From positions 744,001-808,000 of the forward strand of contig CM035306.1 of NCBI GenBank assembly GCA_002900995.3: a stretch of DNA of 64,000 nt. The letters are read 5' to 3'. The position numbers and the translations under genes were made by a program. This DNA comes from Ganoderma boninense. Its lineage: Eukaryota; Basidiomycota; Agaricomycetes; Polyporales; Polyporaceae. The notes beneath the pieces are model-generated. The model had not been told where the DNA came from. It did no database searches and saw only the letters and a list, made by a program, of their open reading frames with translations. Position 1 is the first letter of the stretch. Every line of letters starts with the position of its first letter. Below are positions 33,111 through 44,304 of this stretch, one piece after another.

Positions 33111-34917
33111 TTACGGGCTTTGATCGAGAGCCTTCGCCGTCGAAACACGCAACCGTTTGCCACGGCCCAGAGCAGGCGATGTCACCTTCATGGGCTCTGC
33201 TGGGAGATCAGAAGGGCCTGCAACAGACGGAATCTCTTCCGGCGGGGAAGTGTTGCTCGCCGCACTCTTGTGCACTCTACAAACCATGCATCAGTGAACC
33301 AGCCGCTGTGCAAAGACAGACTGAGGAACAAACTTGGTCTTCGCGGCAGGATGGATCTTCACTTTCCCACCGCTCCTGACAACAGCGACAGCAGTCCGGC
33401 GTATGTGTCTCTTCGCGGGAGGCTTGAGCGGAGCTGTTGTCAACACCCGAGGAGGCGGGGGTCCGAAGACGACGCGAGGAGAGTCGACATCTGGTCGCTG
33501 TTGCTCTGGCGTACCCGGCTCTGTACGGGTCGGCAGTGCGTCTGTCGTGGTGGTGCGGGAGGCAGGGGACAACGAGATGAACACATCTGCCGTGTCGGGG
33601 ACGCCCGGAGAGTATTCCAACGAGGAGTGAGTCGAAGAAGACAGCGAGGGTACCAAAGACTTCACAGGTGTCTTGAGCATGGGCGCCAGCGGGGAGGGAG
33701 AGGTAGAGACACTCGCAGACGCAGAGAGCGAGGCGTCCACGTGGGCTGAAGCTGTGAGGGCGCATGTGTCCCGGACCGACAGCCCGCTCGATCCCGGCCC
33801 GGTAGGCATCGCGGATACACCTAAGGGACTCACTTCGAGCAGGCGTGCAGGCACTGACAAACATTGGTTAGGCTTCCTTTCAGGCTATGTAGTGCCCTGC
33901 GATAGCGTGCTCACAACCAAAAGACGACCCGACGAAGTTATCGAAGATGGCGACTAAGCCGTTGACCGAGATGCCAAGTTTATTCGCGAGGAACTCCTCG
34001 AACGAGACACCTGCACGATCGTATGCGGTGCAGTGGCTGGGGGATGATGAGTCAAACACATAGGTCAGACGTAAGAGGCCACACACTCAAAGTTTCCCAG
34101 CTGGCCGCTGCCATCCAAACCGCCGAATAGGCACCAGCCTACCCACCCACGATCCTTCAGCAACGTGAGCTGGATCTCCTTCAAGATGCTCAAGACCTTG
34201 TACAGCTGCCTGCCAACAGCTTTAAATATTGATTGTATCAGATCAGAACTGGACTGGACTTACTCGTCGGTCGGAATAGCGCGGTGCGACGTTGAGAGGA
34301 CATGAGCGCTCATCGACGAGGACGCTACTTGCGGGGTACGATCGGCGCCTGTCGGAAAGCTGAAACCATCAAGTCCGTGGAGGGTCTGCGTCGATGGGAG
34401 ATGGATCACAGGGGCTCCTAGGACGGCAGGATGCATTCCGGGTGCGGGTAGGCTTGGAGCGGTTGTAACAGTTGGGCTCGTCGTAGGCTGAACACTTGGC
34501 GCGTGACGCTTTCCACGAGTTCGATTCTCGCTCCGGCTCTTGAGCCAGCTCTCGATGCGCTGTACAGGAGATGAACACAAGCACCAGAGATAGATGGAAG
34601 AGCGCACGACGTGCCTTGTTCACAGTATCCAGCCGCGCAACTTTCTCGGTTTCAGTCTCCTCCGGGTACAGCTCGAGTTTGGCATGAGGCTGCCGTTGCT
34701 GGCGGTAAGCGAGCTCAACCGTGGTCTCCTCTTGGAAGCAGTCAGCGAATTCATCTCTGTACATCTTGACAAAGAGGTTAGTAGCGTTGCGGAACCAGTA
34801 ACTTCTCCCCTCGCGTCGGTCTGTGTTGGACTTCTTCAACTGCGCCCGACCTTCATCGCTTGCAGCAACCTTATCGAGGAAGATGAGCTCTTGTGCTCGC
34901 CACTTCATCGCACCCAT
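33111..34917 (-). CDS. Unrecognised KDZ-region protein with WR.QE..FL start and Ser/Pro-rich tail
   Basis: The start is at 34917 (MGAMKWRAQELIFLDKVAAS). Exon 1 runs to KARRALFHLSL with a GTGCTT donor and joins RIESWLKSRSENRTRGKRHA. This is a basic region followed by a Pro/Thr-rich linker. Further exons give RQLYKVLSILKEIQLTLLKD and WVGWCLFGGLDGSGQ, then AGVSFEEFLANKLGISVNG, and a long Ser/Pro/Thr-rich tail. A last short exon ends GKRLRVSTAKALDQSP at 33111. The Trp-rich start with a charged helix recalls proteins next to KDZ transposases in other Agaricomycetes, but this is from memory and no function is known. The 3' exons are tentative. Confidence 0.45.
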
Positions 34918-35187
34918 CCTACGGCAATACAGTCAGCTGCGGCACAAGCACCAGGTATAACACTTACTTCACCAGCCGAAGAGGAACTGGACGGAGAGGA
35001 CAAGAGCCGTCGCTCGACAGCGTGAGCAGACGCAAGTCAGTCAGACTGGAGCCGTAAATCCGAATTTCCGTAGGTCCGCAATCTCGATGCATACCGGACT
35101 GCAATGGTAAGTTGGAACCGAGAACCAGAACCATGCTAACAATACACTGTCCTAGATACGAGTACATGACGCGCGTACACGAAACAG

Positions 35188-37663
35188 TTACATTACGGCG
35201 ATCGAACAGCCAGGACCTGAGCATTGACAAGCGTCATCACATAGCTTGCAAGGTACAAGTAGGATAAAACATCTAGAACGCAAATTAGAATCAGAAGTGT
35301 CGAAGGAAATGAGAAGGGAACATACCGGAGGACTCGGAAGGCGTTCATATTTTGCAACAAACGTACGGACATAGAAGGAGACTGCAGCGCCGAGAACACG
35401 AGCGTACTTGTCTGCGCCGCACTCCATAATCTCCTTGTGGGCGCCTATCAGCGCCAACGGTAGACCCTCCCATCGGGCGAGAACTTCGAGAAACGCCTTG
35501 AGATGTTTCCGACACGCCTCCCATCCTTCTTGTGGTGGCTCCAGCCAGCAATATTGACGGACCAGGGGCTCAAGAGGAGGTACGATATCAATTCCGGAAG
35601 TACCGGAACCCCAGACCTGCGAGATAAGGGACTCCCGCATCCACCGCTCAAGTTCTTCCCACTGACCCGAACCAACCATCAGCGCGTCCAGGGCCAACAG
35701 CTCGCACCGCCAATTAGTCTCATGGGCATCCCATACGATGGAGGAGCGTATCGATAGGTTGGAGCGCGCGATCTCGAGACTGACGAGGGTATTGCCAAAT
35801 TGAGGAGAGGCGTCCACACGGTACGACGGCAGCGATCCACCTTGCCCAAATAGGCGGCGAATGTTCATCTGTAGCTCATGTCGAACTTTGGAGCGGCCGC
35901 TCGACGGTGCGGAAGAACTTTCCGGGAGTTCGGTGACGTCGTAGTCCCCCCATAGGGCATCGCGCCACTCCGCGATTGTCAGCGGACGTCCAGCAATGGT
36001 GCGGTCGAAGAGGCGAACCCGACAAAATGCCCGGATACCGACCCAGTGGTGCAAATACCGTGTCATCTTCTCTGGGTACCCTTCAAATCCGACCAAGGTA
36101 TCCAATAGCCATGGGGGAGCGAAGAAGTACTTGACAGAGACATGGGGCTGAGGGAGGGGGCTGACTGCAGATAAGGCAGATGCCCACGTTGGAGCGATCG
36201 CCAGAAGGCACGACGCATAATATTGGCGTGACGGGATGGTGGCGAAACTATTACCCTGGCTAGATTGCGCTTTCGCTTGTCGTGCTCGGGCTCGACGTGA
36301 TGGCTTCTTGACGGCGGAACTGGGGTTAGAAAGGCCAGGACCAGACCGTGACGACGAGGAAGGAGTGGGGGGCAGTTCATGCTGCAAGGTTTTGGCATGC
36401 TGCGAAGCGCGTGTGATAAACACAGGTTTTGCTGCACCCAACGAGGAACTGTCCGTGCCCGCCCACACAACCCCTTCACGAATCCGCTTCGAGGGGGGAA
36501 GGTCTCCGTCCCTCTCTTCCTCCAAAAGCTTCGGGAGCTTCGACTCACACAGCTGGCGTCGGACAACTGCCGCCATCGCCCTCTCCCATTCTCCCGGCAG
36601 ATTCAGCGCACCGGAGAGATCCCGCTTCGCTAGCACAAGCCGAGGATACGATGGAACCCGGGAGAAGTCGAGTGGGACGTCTGTCGGGGTGACCACCTTG
36701 TATATCTGCAGTCGAGTGTTGCGCTGATGCTGAAGCCAAACAGGTACACCAGCACGATGGAGAACTTGCGCTATGCTTGGATCCGCCGTATACGCTCCCA
36801 GGACGTCCAAGACCTGCTGCGTATAGTCACCAACAGACTTGACGCGCTTCGAGACTACCTGCAGCCACTCAATGAGGCCGGACAGCTCGAGGGTGAGTCT
36901 TTGAACATGTGCCGCAAGAGAGATGATGACCCCGGGGACGGCTGGGATCGAACATAGCCTGTCCATGGTATGTTTCAGGCATACGACGAGAAAGCGCCCA
37001 ATGTCGCTCCATCCCGCGCCGCCGCCGTCAACGTCACAGTCGCGGTAGCGCGAAATCAGATCTCCAGCCTCTTGCACTAGGTCGCTCTGTAGCTGATTGT
37101 CGAGGAAACCGACCCCGGGGACTCCGCATTCATCGGGCTTCCAGTCGGACAGGCTAAGGGGACGCCACAGGATCTCGTGAGGACCATCTGGACGTGCTCT
37201 TGCGGGGATGCAGTGTATGTGGAACGCCTCCTTTGCAAACTGTTGGGGCCATCGGGAATACTCATGCCGTCCCCAGCGTCCATCGGAGAAGGTCGTTATT
37301 TCGCTGTGAGCGACCGCGAACTCGGGAACCCAATCGGTGTTCGGAGTGGTCACTACGATGTCGGATTGCCATCCCTGGGCGGTGTACGCCGGAGCTGCAA
37401 CAATGCCTGTGAACGCATCCGTAGAACCAAGACGCGCTGTATACCAAAGTGAGTAACCCACATCCACACTGAAACAAATGACAACACTCACAATTCCCCT
37501 TCATGTTGGCCTGCAGGCGGCCAGGGCCGACTTCGATCTCAGGCGTAAGGCAACATTCGCTAGGGCCATCAGCGATCGGAGAAGTGGTTGAGAGGGGGTC
37601 GGTGGGACGAGCGGTCGCGGGAGGAGGAGACACGCTGCTTTGGCGGCCAATGTCAGAAGCCAT
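35188..37663 (-). CDS. Large conserved protein of unknown function paired with the KDZ transposase
   Basis: Exon 1 starts at 37663 (MASDIGRQSSVSPPPATARP) and joins, across a 60-nt intron, to SRLGSTDAFTGIVAAPAYTA. A single long exon then runs to about 35.33 kb. The middle is Ser/Arg-rich and basic (KKPSRRARARQAKAQSSQG). The C-terminal third is the conserved part: PWLLDTLVGFEGYPEKMTRYLHHW, RPLTIAEWRDALWGDYD, FGNTLVSLEIARSNLSIRSS and IVWDAHETNWRCELLALDAL. I recall this architecture as a very common Agaricomycete 'hypothetical protein' next to CxC2/KDZ transposases. No catalytic motif is visible. Exons after VAKYERLPSPP (from about 35.33 kb down) are uncertain, so the end could lie further left. 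The gene is divergent from the transposase. Confidence 0.6.
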
Positions 37664-38851
37664 GTTGCGCTAGAAAACGTGTCAGTGATACATCTGATAC
37701 GATGCGGGCTTAGCGTACCAGGTGCGTTCAGGCTACGTAGTATCGTGGGGTCGAATGTTGGAGTCTGATCGTGCAGCTAAGATAGAGAGAAACTGGCTCT
37801 GAGATGAGGTCGAAGGCGACGGTTGCCTGGAAAGGTGCATACCTCGGCAATGTACCTGATGCGCTGGTTTCCAAGTATCCTCGTCCAGCTATCCTATCGT
37901 CACCCTGTAGATAAACACGATCAGTTAGAACTAGGAGCTCAAGCAGCAGGGACGGGCCGACGCACGTCAAGGTTTCCGGCGCTGTGCGCGACGTCACGAT
38001 ACCGGGCTTGAAGCGTCCTCTTGCTGGTTACGGAGGACTCCAGGGGTCGTGCAACACCGTTGCACTCCGCGCAGGAGGGTTCTGAACTCAAGGGCTTCGA
38101 TTGGGTGTATACCCGCTCTCCAGCCCCCAAGGTTTGAGGGTTGTGGACTTGAAGGCCTGCGACAGAGTCCATGAGGTCAGCGCTCGATGAAGGCCGATGG
38201 TGCTAACGTACGTGAGATATGTCGATGGAGTATACTCCCGGGCCGAATAAACAGTGAAAGCACGGATGGTGAGAGCACGGGAGTTGGGTGTAATAGGGGC
38301 TAAAGGGAGGAGAGCTAGGAGAGCGAGAGAGTTCAACTTAGGCAAGCGCCGGACGCGTGGCGTGGGACTTAGACGCGTCTGTTGTCCACGCCGCCTAAGC
38401 TCACCTGACCGTGGTCCTCCGCAGCAATTGAAACGTGCCGCCGCCGCCGCCGCTTGTCGTCGTCCGGCCATTGCTCCAGCCCTCGTTCTTCGCTGTCCCA
38501 TGGTTGATCCTCTCCTGTCCTCACCTGTCCTCACCTGTCCTCTCTCCTGTCCTGTTTGCTGCCCCTCATCAACTCGACTACCTAGCGTACATTCGAACCT
38601 CAACCTCGGCCTTCGACGGTTCAACCGTAACCTGCGTTTACCTCAAGAGATCTCGCCGGAGGTAGACATAGGAGGGGTGGTAGGATTTCCGCACGGTATG
38701 CGCGGTTCCTGGACATGTTGGAGCGTGACGTGAGAGGTAGAACACTCGTTATCTAACGTGCTCTGCAGGTGAGTCGTCTACCATCGGCTATTCTACCCCA
38801 ACGCATACCCCTCGAAATCCACCGGCCATAGCGCCGCAGTGTGATCATGTT
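37664..38851. other. Divergent spacer inside the KDZ element
   Basis: It probably holds the bidirectional promoter of the 35.2-37.7 kb gene and the transposase. It contains a CCTGTCCTCA-type tandem repeat (38511-38554) and a short GCC run near 38.44 kb. No conserved exon was seen. Confidence 0.45.
38511..38554. repeat. Short tandem repeat (CCTGTCCTCA units)
   Basis: Three near-perfect tandem units of about 10 bp are followed by a degenerate CTCCTGTCCTG. Confidence 0.6.
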
Positions 38852-41800
38852 ATGCACTTCGAGAACTGGCTTAGCCAGAAGGCTCAGTGCCCCAATCGGC
38901 CTCCAAATTCTGGTCCGACCGAACCCCCCCCCCTGTTCCACTGTTTGCGCCGCGGGAGTACAGCCTTGTCTCGTACCCATCACTCGAATGTATTTTCCAT
39001 GGCCTATCGGTTTGCTTGTCCAATCTTCGGAGCGGTCTCCCGTTCACATATCTCCCACATTTCTGCATCGAACGCACTGTTCCCCTGCGCCCCGACCCGA
39101 TCATTCCATGCTCGAGCCCTGTTGATAGCATCGATGGTGGCTTTCCGATACCGTCCTGGCGGGCACTCACTAGCCACGCTATTTGTACTCGCCTGTTCGT
39201 CGTGGAATACGATTTGTCTCGTTTGCGCCCCCACCAATATTCCCAACTCTGTATTCATGCCCACATCCCACCCCGACTGTCCCACTGGCTCCCCTTGCTG
39301 CGATCCATTCGCCGCGGCTCAGAACCCCCCAGAACTTCTCACCCCGGCCGACACTGGTCTCCGTCCTGGCCTTCTTGTTCTGGATCATACTACTCTTCCA
39401 TCGTCACCTAGCATCGACCCCTTCGCAGCAGCACGCAATTATCTCGGAACCATTCCTTCCACCGCCCATGGCACCTCTCCGTCTAACTACCCTATCGACC
39501 CTTTCGCTGCTGCTCGCAACTATTCTCGCGCCCCGCCTTCCCTCGAGGCCACACATGCACACACGAATTTAGCGTTCGCGAACTATGTTCGCGGACAAGC
39601 CGCGTTCCGGCCATCCAGTTATTCAGATCCTTCACCGCGAACGACGCAAACCAATAGGCGGGAGTTTGACCGTGCAGATGAAGAAGCGCTGCCGCCGGCG
39701 AAGAGGGCAAAGGTCAACAACACCATTGTTCGTCATTGATTTTCCTGCAGCATGGACCGTGACTGACATCATAAGACAGCCTGTCGGATCGCGCCTCGAG
39801 GCATTCCTGAAGTGCGCAATTGTCGCGCAGAAAGCACTGTTTGCACGTGAAGCTTGTCCACCAACTTCCACTTCCTCTCGCAGATGTCAAGGTTCGTGTA
39901 AGAAGGACTTCCAACCCCCGTACTACCGATGTTTCGACTGCTTTCACCCCCCGACGGTCTGCGAGGACTGTATTGCCCGCGACCACATCCACAACCCCTT
40001 CCATCGCATTGAAGTCTGGGATCCGCAGCGTGGGTTTTGGCAGCGTCGCTCTCTCGGCTCGTTGAAGAAATTTGTCCTGAACCTTGGCCACAATGGAAAG
40101 CCTTGTACTGTTGCAACGAAGCCGCCTCGGCCGATGACTCTGATCCATGGACAGGGAATTGCCGAGATGAAGGTGCTTTTCTGCGCCTGTCCAGAAGACG
40201 AAACCAAGGCTGCGGTCCCCGATAACATTCAACTACTCCGCTTTGGTCTCTTCCCTGGCAGTTGGGATGTCCCTCGCTCCGCATTCACCCTCAATGGCCT
40301 TCGTGATTACCATCTGCTCACACTCCAGTGCCAAATCACCGGCCTCGACTACATGCGCTTCCTGCAGCGTAGCACTGACAATGTCATTCCTGGTGATAGC
40401 AAGGTGAATGTACAGCTAGCTCCTGACATCTCGATAGAGGCTGACAGCTTGTAGGATCGAAGCCGCGAGCTGAATAACACCATGCGCGAATTCATGTTCC
40501 TTCGGGCGACACGGAGAGCTGGCGTTCAGCCTACGCAGTCCCTACCCGGTGGGTCTCTGGGGGTGCTATGTCCAGCGTGTCCGCAGCCCTTCAAGAACAT
40601 GAACCCGGCGGACCAAGTCAAACGTCCCGAGAACGAAAAGTACGACCAATCACCACTTCCTCTTGTTGAATGCCACTTACTGCTCATCATTGACAGATAT
40701 CTGGACATGTTTTTCCACACCGTCGACGGCAATTTCCACTCTACGCAGAAGATGAAGCCTATGGACCCATCCGACTTCTCGCTGACAAACGGAGGCGCGT
40801 ACTACACAGAACAGGGTGAGTTCTGCCACTTCCAGAAAGAGTTCAAGCCTCCCAAGAAGGAAGTGAGCTGGGGTTTCATTTTTTTGTGCGGCGCTGACGG
40901 CGGATGGATGTATGCAGCCCACAACTTGTCACAAGTTCGGCGCGATGGGATATTCTCGTTTCGGTGGACGCATTAGCGGCACTGTAGGCCTCTCGTGTGC
41001 CAGGCACATGTTTCTTCTACCCTGCGGGTCTGTTGATTTGCCTCGTGGTGAAGCGTAAGTTATTTTCAAACAGTGAAGGTAGTTTCCTTGCTGACTGGTC
41101 GCAGTTTCGCGTATGTAGACTACTGCATGTGTTCAGGCCTCGCCCCGTACTTCACACTCTGTCGACATTGCAGCGGCTACGACATCAACTGTCAGTATCG
41201 AATACATTTTAAGACTCGGATCAAGGAGCTGCAGGAACAGTTTCCAACGTTATCGACCTTCCGCATCATGTTCTTCCCTTACACTCTTCCTGCCATCGGT
41301 AAATTCCACGCTCCGGCCCACACGAGCTCCTGCCGCACCGCGTACTCCTACAACTTCTTACCTGGCGTTGGGATGACGGACGGAGAGGCCCTAGAACGCA
41401 TATGGTCTGTCTTCAATTCCCTCGCCTCGCGCACAAAGGAGATGTCGTCAGGCCATCGTCACGACGTCATCAATGATTTCCACGGCGACATGAATGTTCG
41501 ACGTCTGCATGCAATGCGTATGTATCACTACTCATTACCTAGCTTGCCCTTATTAACTTGTGGATAGCAACGACACTCTCAGATCGATATGCTCGTGCTA
41601 TTGAGCATAAGGAACGCACTGCCGTTCATCTTGCCGCCCTGGAGGAAACAATCGGCGACGCTGCTCTGCTGGCCCGCTGGCAGCGTAGAGTTGACGAATG
41701 GGTTGAGAGGCTTCTTCACCGGGAGGAGGAGACGGCGCTTGAAGAAAGTCCGTACGAAATTGGTCTAACCTTCCGGAAGAGTATGTGCTCGCTCTTAAAT

Positions 41801-43187
41801 GATGACTCGGAGAAGCTTACTTACCTTTTGTCTAGCCATGACTGACAGGGAGCTTCTGTCCAAGGTTACGCGAGAACGCTCTGTAACGAGCCAGAACGCA
41901 ATAGGCATGCTCAGCGTCATCCAAGATGGCCTTGATCTCCAACGGCGAAGGTGAGTACGCATGTAGCTACTGCTATGCGTTCCTGATGTGTAGTCGTGAC
42001 ACCCGGGCTAGGCTTGTGCTTTTGGACACTGTCGCGACCGCGAGAGAGTCGAAGGCTGATGCCTTGTCTGAGCGTTCCCAAACCTTTTTGGAGGACGTGG
42101 CGCGGTGGCACGTCCTTCTCAATGCGTACCTTACACCCTTAGTCGATGATGCTGTCTATCAAGTAACATTGGACGCAACGCCGGATGCCCTCAACGCCAA
42201 CTTTCCACTGCGCGATACAAGCGAAGATACTGGACCGCTCGAGACCGTCAACGAGGGTGATGTCCGGTCAGATGTCTGGGACAGTACCATTCCCCTCCCT
42301 TCGTCGTATGTCCATAGCGTCCTCAGCAAACCCAGCATGTCTGAGCCGGTCACCATCGAGCGGAACCTCCGCTGCGTCGCTGCTGACCATGCTCTAGAAG
42401 ACCTTAGAACTGCGCTGATGGGCGTCGGATATCTCCAACTAGAGAAGCATTCGAAACAGCGCAAGACTCACACCACGCGCGCGCAAGCCAAGATCCAAAC
42501 TGCGCAGCGTGAAGCCAACAAGGCTGCTGACGAGTACCGCCGACATCGGGTCACTTTGTTGGCCTTGGGAATGGAACCATCAGATCCTCGATACCAACCG
42601 CTAGCCGTGCGTGATGTGGTTCCCTTCTCGATGGTGAGTGACCGGACTACTGTGGGTCAAAGCCGTCAGCGCACCTCGTGGATCTGGGAGAACTTTGTCT
42701 TCGCTGCACCAGAGGAGGGTGAGGGTAACTTTGCGGACTTCCATGAAGAAGGTAAGTGCTAATCTTCCATCATTGTTTCCGCCGCTCATGTCTGAACGCA
42801 GCTCGTCGTGTACACTGGTCGCGCTCGAGTGCCACTCACACGCGGTGGTGTGAAGAAGTGGAACTGTTGAAGGAGGAAATGCGGAGGACAGTTCGCTTCT
42901 TCCACTACTACCGCTACCAATGGGAGGTGACTACGCAGAAAGAAGAAGAAGCCGGCAACCTTGGTGCGGCTGCATATGCGCGCAAGTAAGTCTTCTGGTT
43001 GTGTTAGTTATATATGCTCGATTACTTACGTACCGCCAGACAAGCCCATCGTTATGTTCGGCTGCTAGCACTGTGCGCCGAGAACTTCCGAGGCGCCTTC
43101 GAAGTAGTATGTCAAATGCATGCTCACGACGCTGAAACAATACTCACCAATGTCACACAGGATGACCTTCTTTCCGAGCTTGATTGA
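38852..43187 (+). CDS. KDZ-family transposase with CxC2-like cysteine cluster
   Basis: Exon 1 (possible ATG 38852) is Pro-rich and has three DPFAAA(R/Q)N repeats. From about 39.78 kb come paired cysteines (CQGSC; YYRCFDCFHPPTVCEDCIARD; FHRIEVWD), the CxC2 domain found in front of KDZ transposases. The nuclease part follows over many short exons: FFHTVDGNFHSTQKMKP, GLSCARHMFLLPCGSVDLP, FAYVDYC, GYDINCQYRIHF, HTSSCRTAYSYNFLPGVGM then TDGEALERIWSVFN, and SSGHRHDVINDFHGDMN. These keep the conserved acidic residues (Asp of DGN, Asp of YDINCQY, Glu of DGE). A coiled-coil-like C-terminal part has WCEEVELLKEEMRRTVRFF. It ends near TGA 43185-43187. No stop was noticed in the conserved exons, so the enzyme may still be complete. 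Confidence 0.85.
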
Positions 43188-43960
43188 CATTCTGGTGATG
43201 AGCACGCTGTGCCCATGTAGCATGTATGCTGTAGCATAACATATGTATCGTGTTACGCCCTTCTCTCTCATCTGCAAAGCGGGAGCAGCGTGCCCGGGTA
43301 CATATGTGTATGCTCCAGGAGTTCGCCCTCGCTCTTCTCATCTCTGTGCCTCTGATGGTCGTCCCAAGTCCCACGCCATCGGATCAGGCTTTGTGGCAGT
43401 CTGCTGTTTCGGAGTTGCATCTGCAGCCATGGTAAGTGTAGTCTCACAGTGGCGTCAGTTCTCCACCAATTTCCCGTCCCCTGTCCGAGAGCTTTAGCCT
43501 CGCGTATGCCGTGACGGTTGAACGTTGAAGGCACAGCGCGGATCATTTCGTGAGTGGTCGCGGCCATAGTTATATCATCACCAGCCTGTGAATGGTGTTG
43601 GGGATCCGTCAGTGGATGATGATTGCGGCCATGTTCACTTTAAGTGCCAGCATATTTGTGCATGACCGTTGTGGATCCAACAGCGGTGTCCGGGTCTTGA
43701 CTTGGTGTGCCATAAAACACCCCAACGCAGAGTCACTGAGCGTATCTCCTAGCCTGATGAGGATTGATGAGACTCTTGCGCATAACTGTGCGTGTTGGAT
43801 GGCGGTTCACGCGGCTCACATATACATCATAGCATGATGGTATATCTTGTCGCTACAATTACAAACTACTGATGGGTCCATGGTCAGACGGCATGAACCC
43901 GGATTTTTTCAGGAACAGATGTTCAAACCTCGCTCGGACCATTTCATATGATGCTAGGTA
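43188..43960. other. Right flank of the KDZ gene, nothing recognised
   Basis: No exon or RNA gene was found. This is where a right terminal repeat of the element would be expected; none was found by eye. Confidence 0.4.
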
Positions 43961-44011
43961 GGATGTATCCTTACTAGTGAAAGATGTATCCATACGTTAA
44001 AGGATGCATCC
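43961..44011. repeat. Triple palindromic decamer array, right
   Basis: GGATGTATCC (43961-43970), AGATGTATCC (43982-43991) and GGATGCATCC (44002-44011) are spaced 21 and 20 bp. It mirrors the array at 27761-27811, 16.2 kb away, and lies about 290 bp upstream of PL14-D. Confidence 0.75.
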
Positions 44012-44304
44012 TACAAACTGAGACCCTACCCAGCGGCGGTGCCGTGGAAATGATGCTCAAAAAGGGAGGCAACATACTGAGCGCCTGCCATTGCCAAGCG
44101 ACTCCGCACGTTGGCTTGGCGTCGAAGGCTCTTTTCTTTCACCCTCCCTCCCTCTTCCTTCCCCTCATCCCTTCTCCGTATCTCCTCCTTCCCACTCCCT
44201 CCCAACCCCCGTCAGGTCGTGTGCAGCTTTCCTGCACCACCACTACATTCTTTACTCCCCACACTCGGTATTCTCGCCGGACAACACTCTTTTACTAGGC
44301 AACC

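Larger units (their letters stand above)
29935..43187. mobile_element. Composite KDZ-type DNA transposon, minimal extent
   Basis: A KDZ (Kyakuja-Dileera-Zisupton) transposase gene on plus (38.85-43.19 kb) is paired with three genes on minus (29.9-37.7 kb), divergent from a 1.2-kb spacer. The 767-residue frame at 35.2-37.5 kb belongs, from memory, to a protein family often found beside such transposases in Agaricomycetes. The true ends are not established: no terminal inverted repeat was identified by eye, and the decamer arrays at 27.76 and 44.01 kb are candidates for the outer limits. Confidence 0.6.

Noticed and set aside
34495..34540. tRNA B-box-like GAGTTCGATTCTCGCTCC
   Set aside because: No A box or cloverleaf; it lies in a coding exon of the KDZ-region gene.
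36930..36960. tRNA-like GGGATCGAAC
   Set aside because: It is within a long coding exon and no tRNA arms can be formed.
29935..43187. TET/JBP dioxygenase cargo in the KDZ element
   Set aside because: I looked for an HxD...H arrangement with the family's context in the minus-strand genes and saw none.
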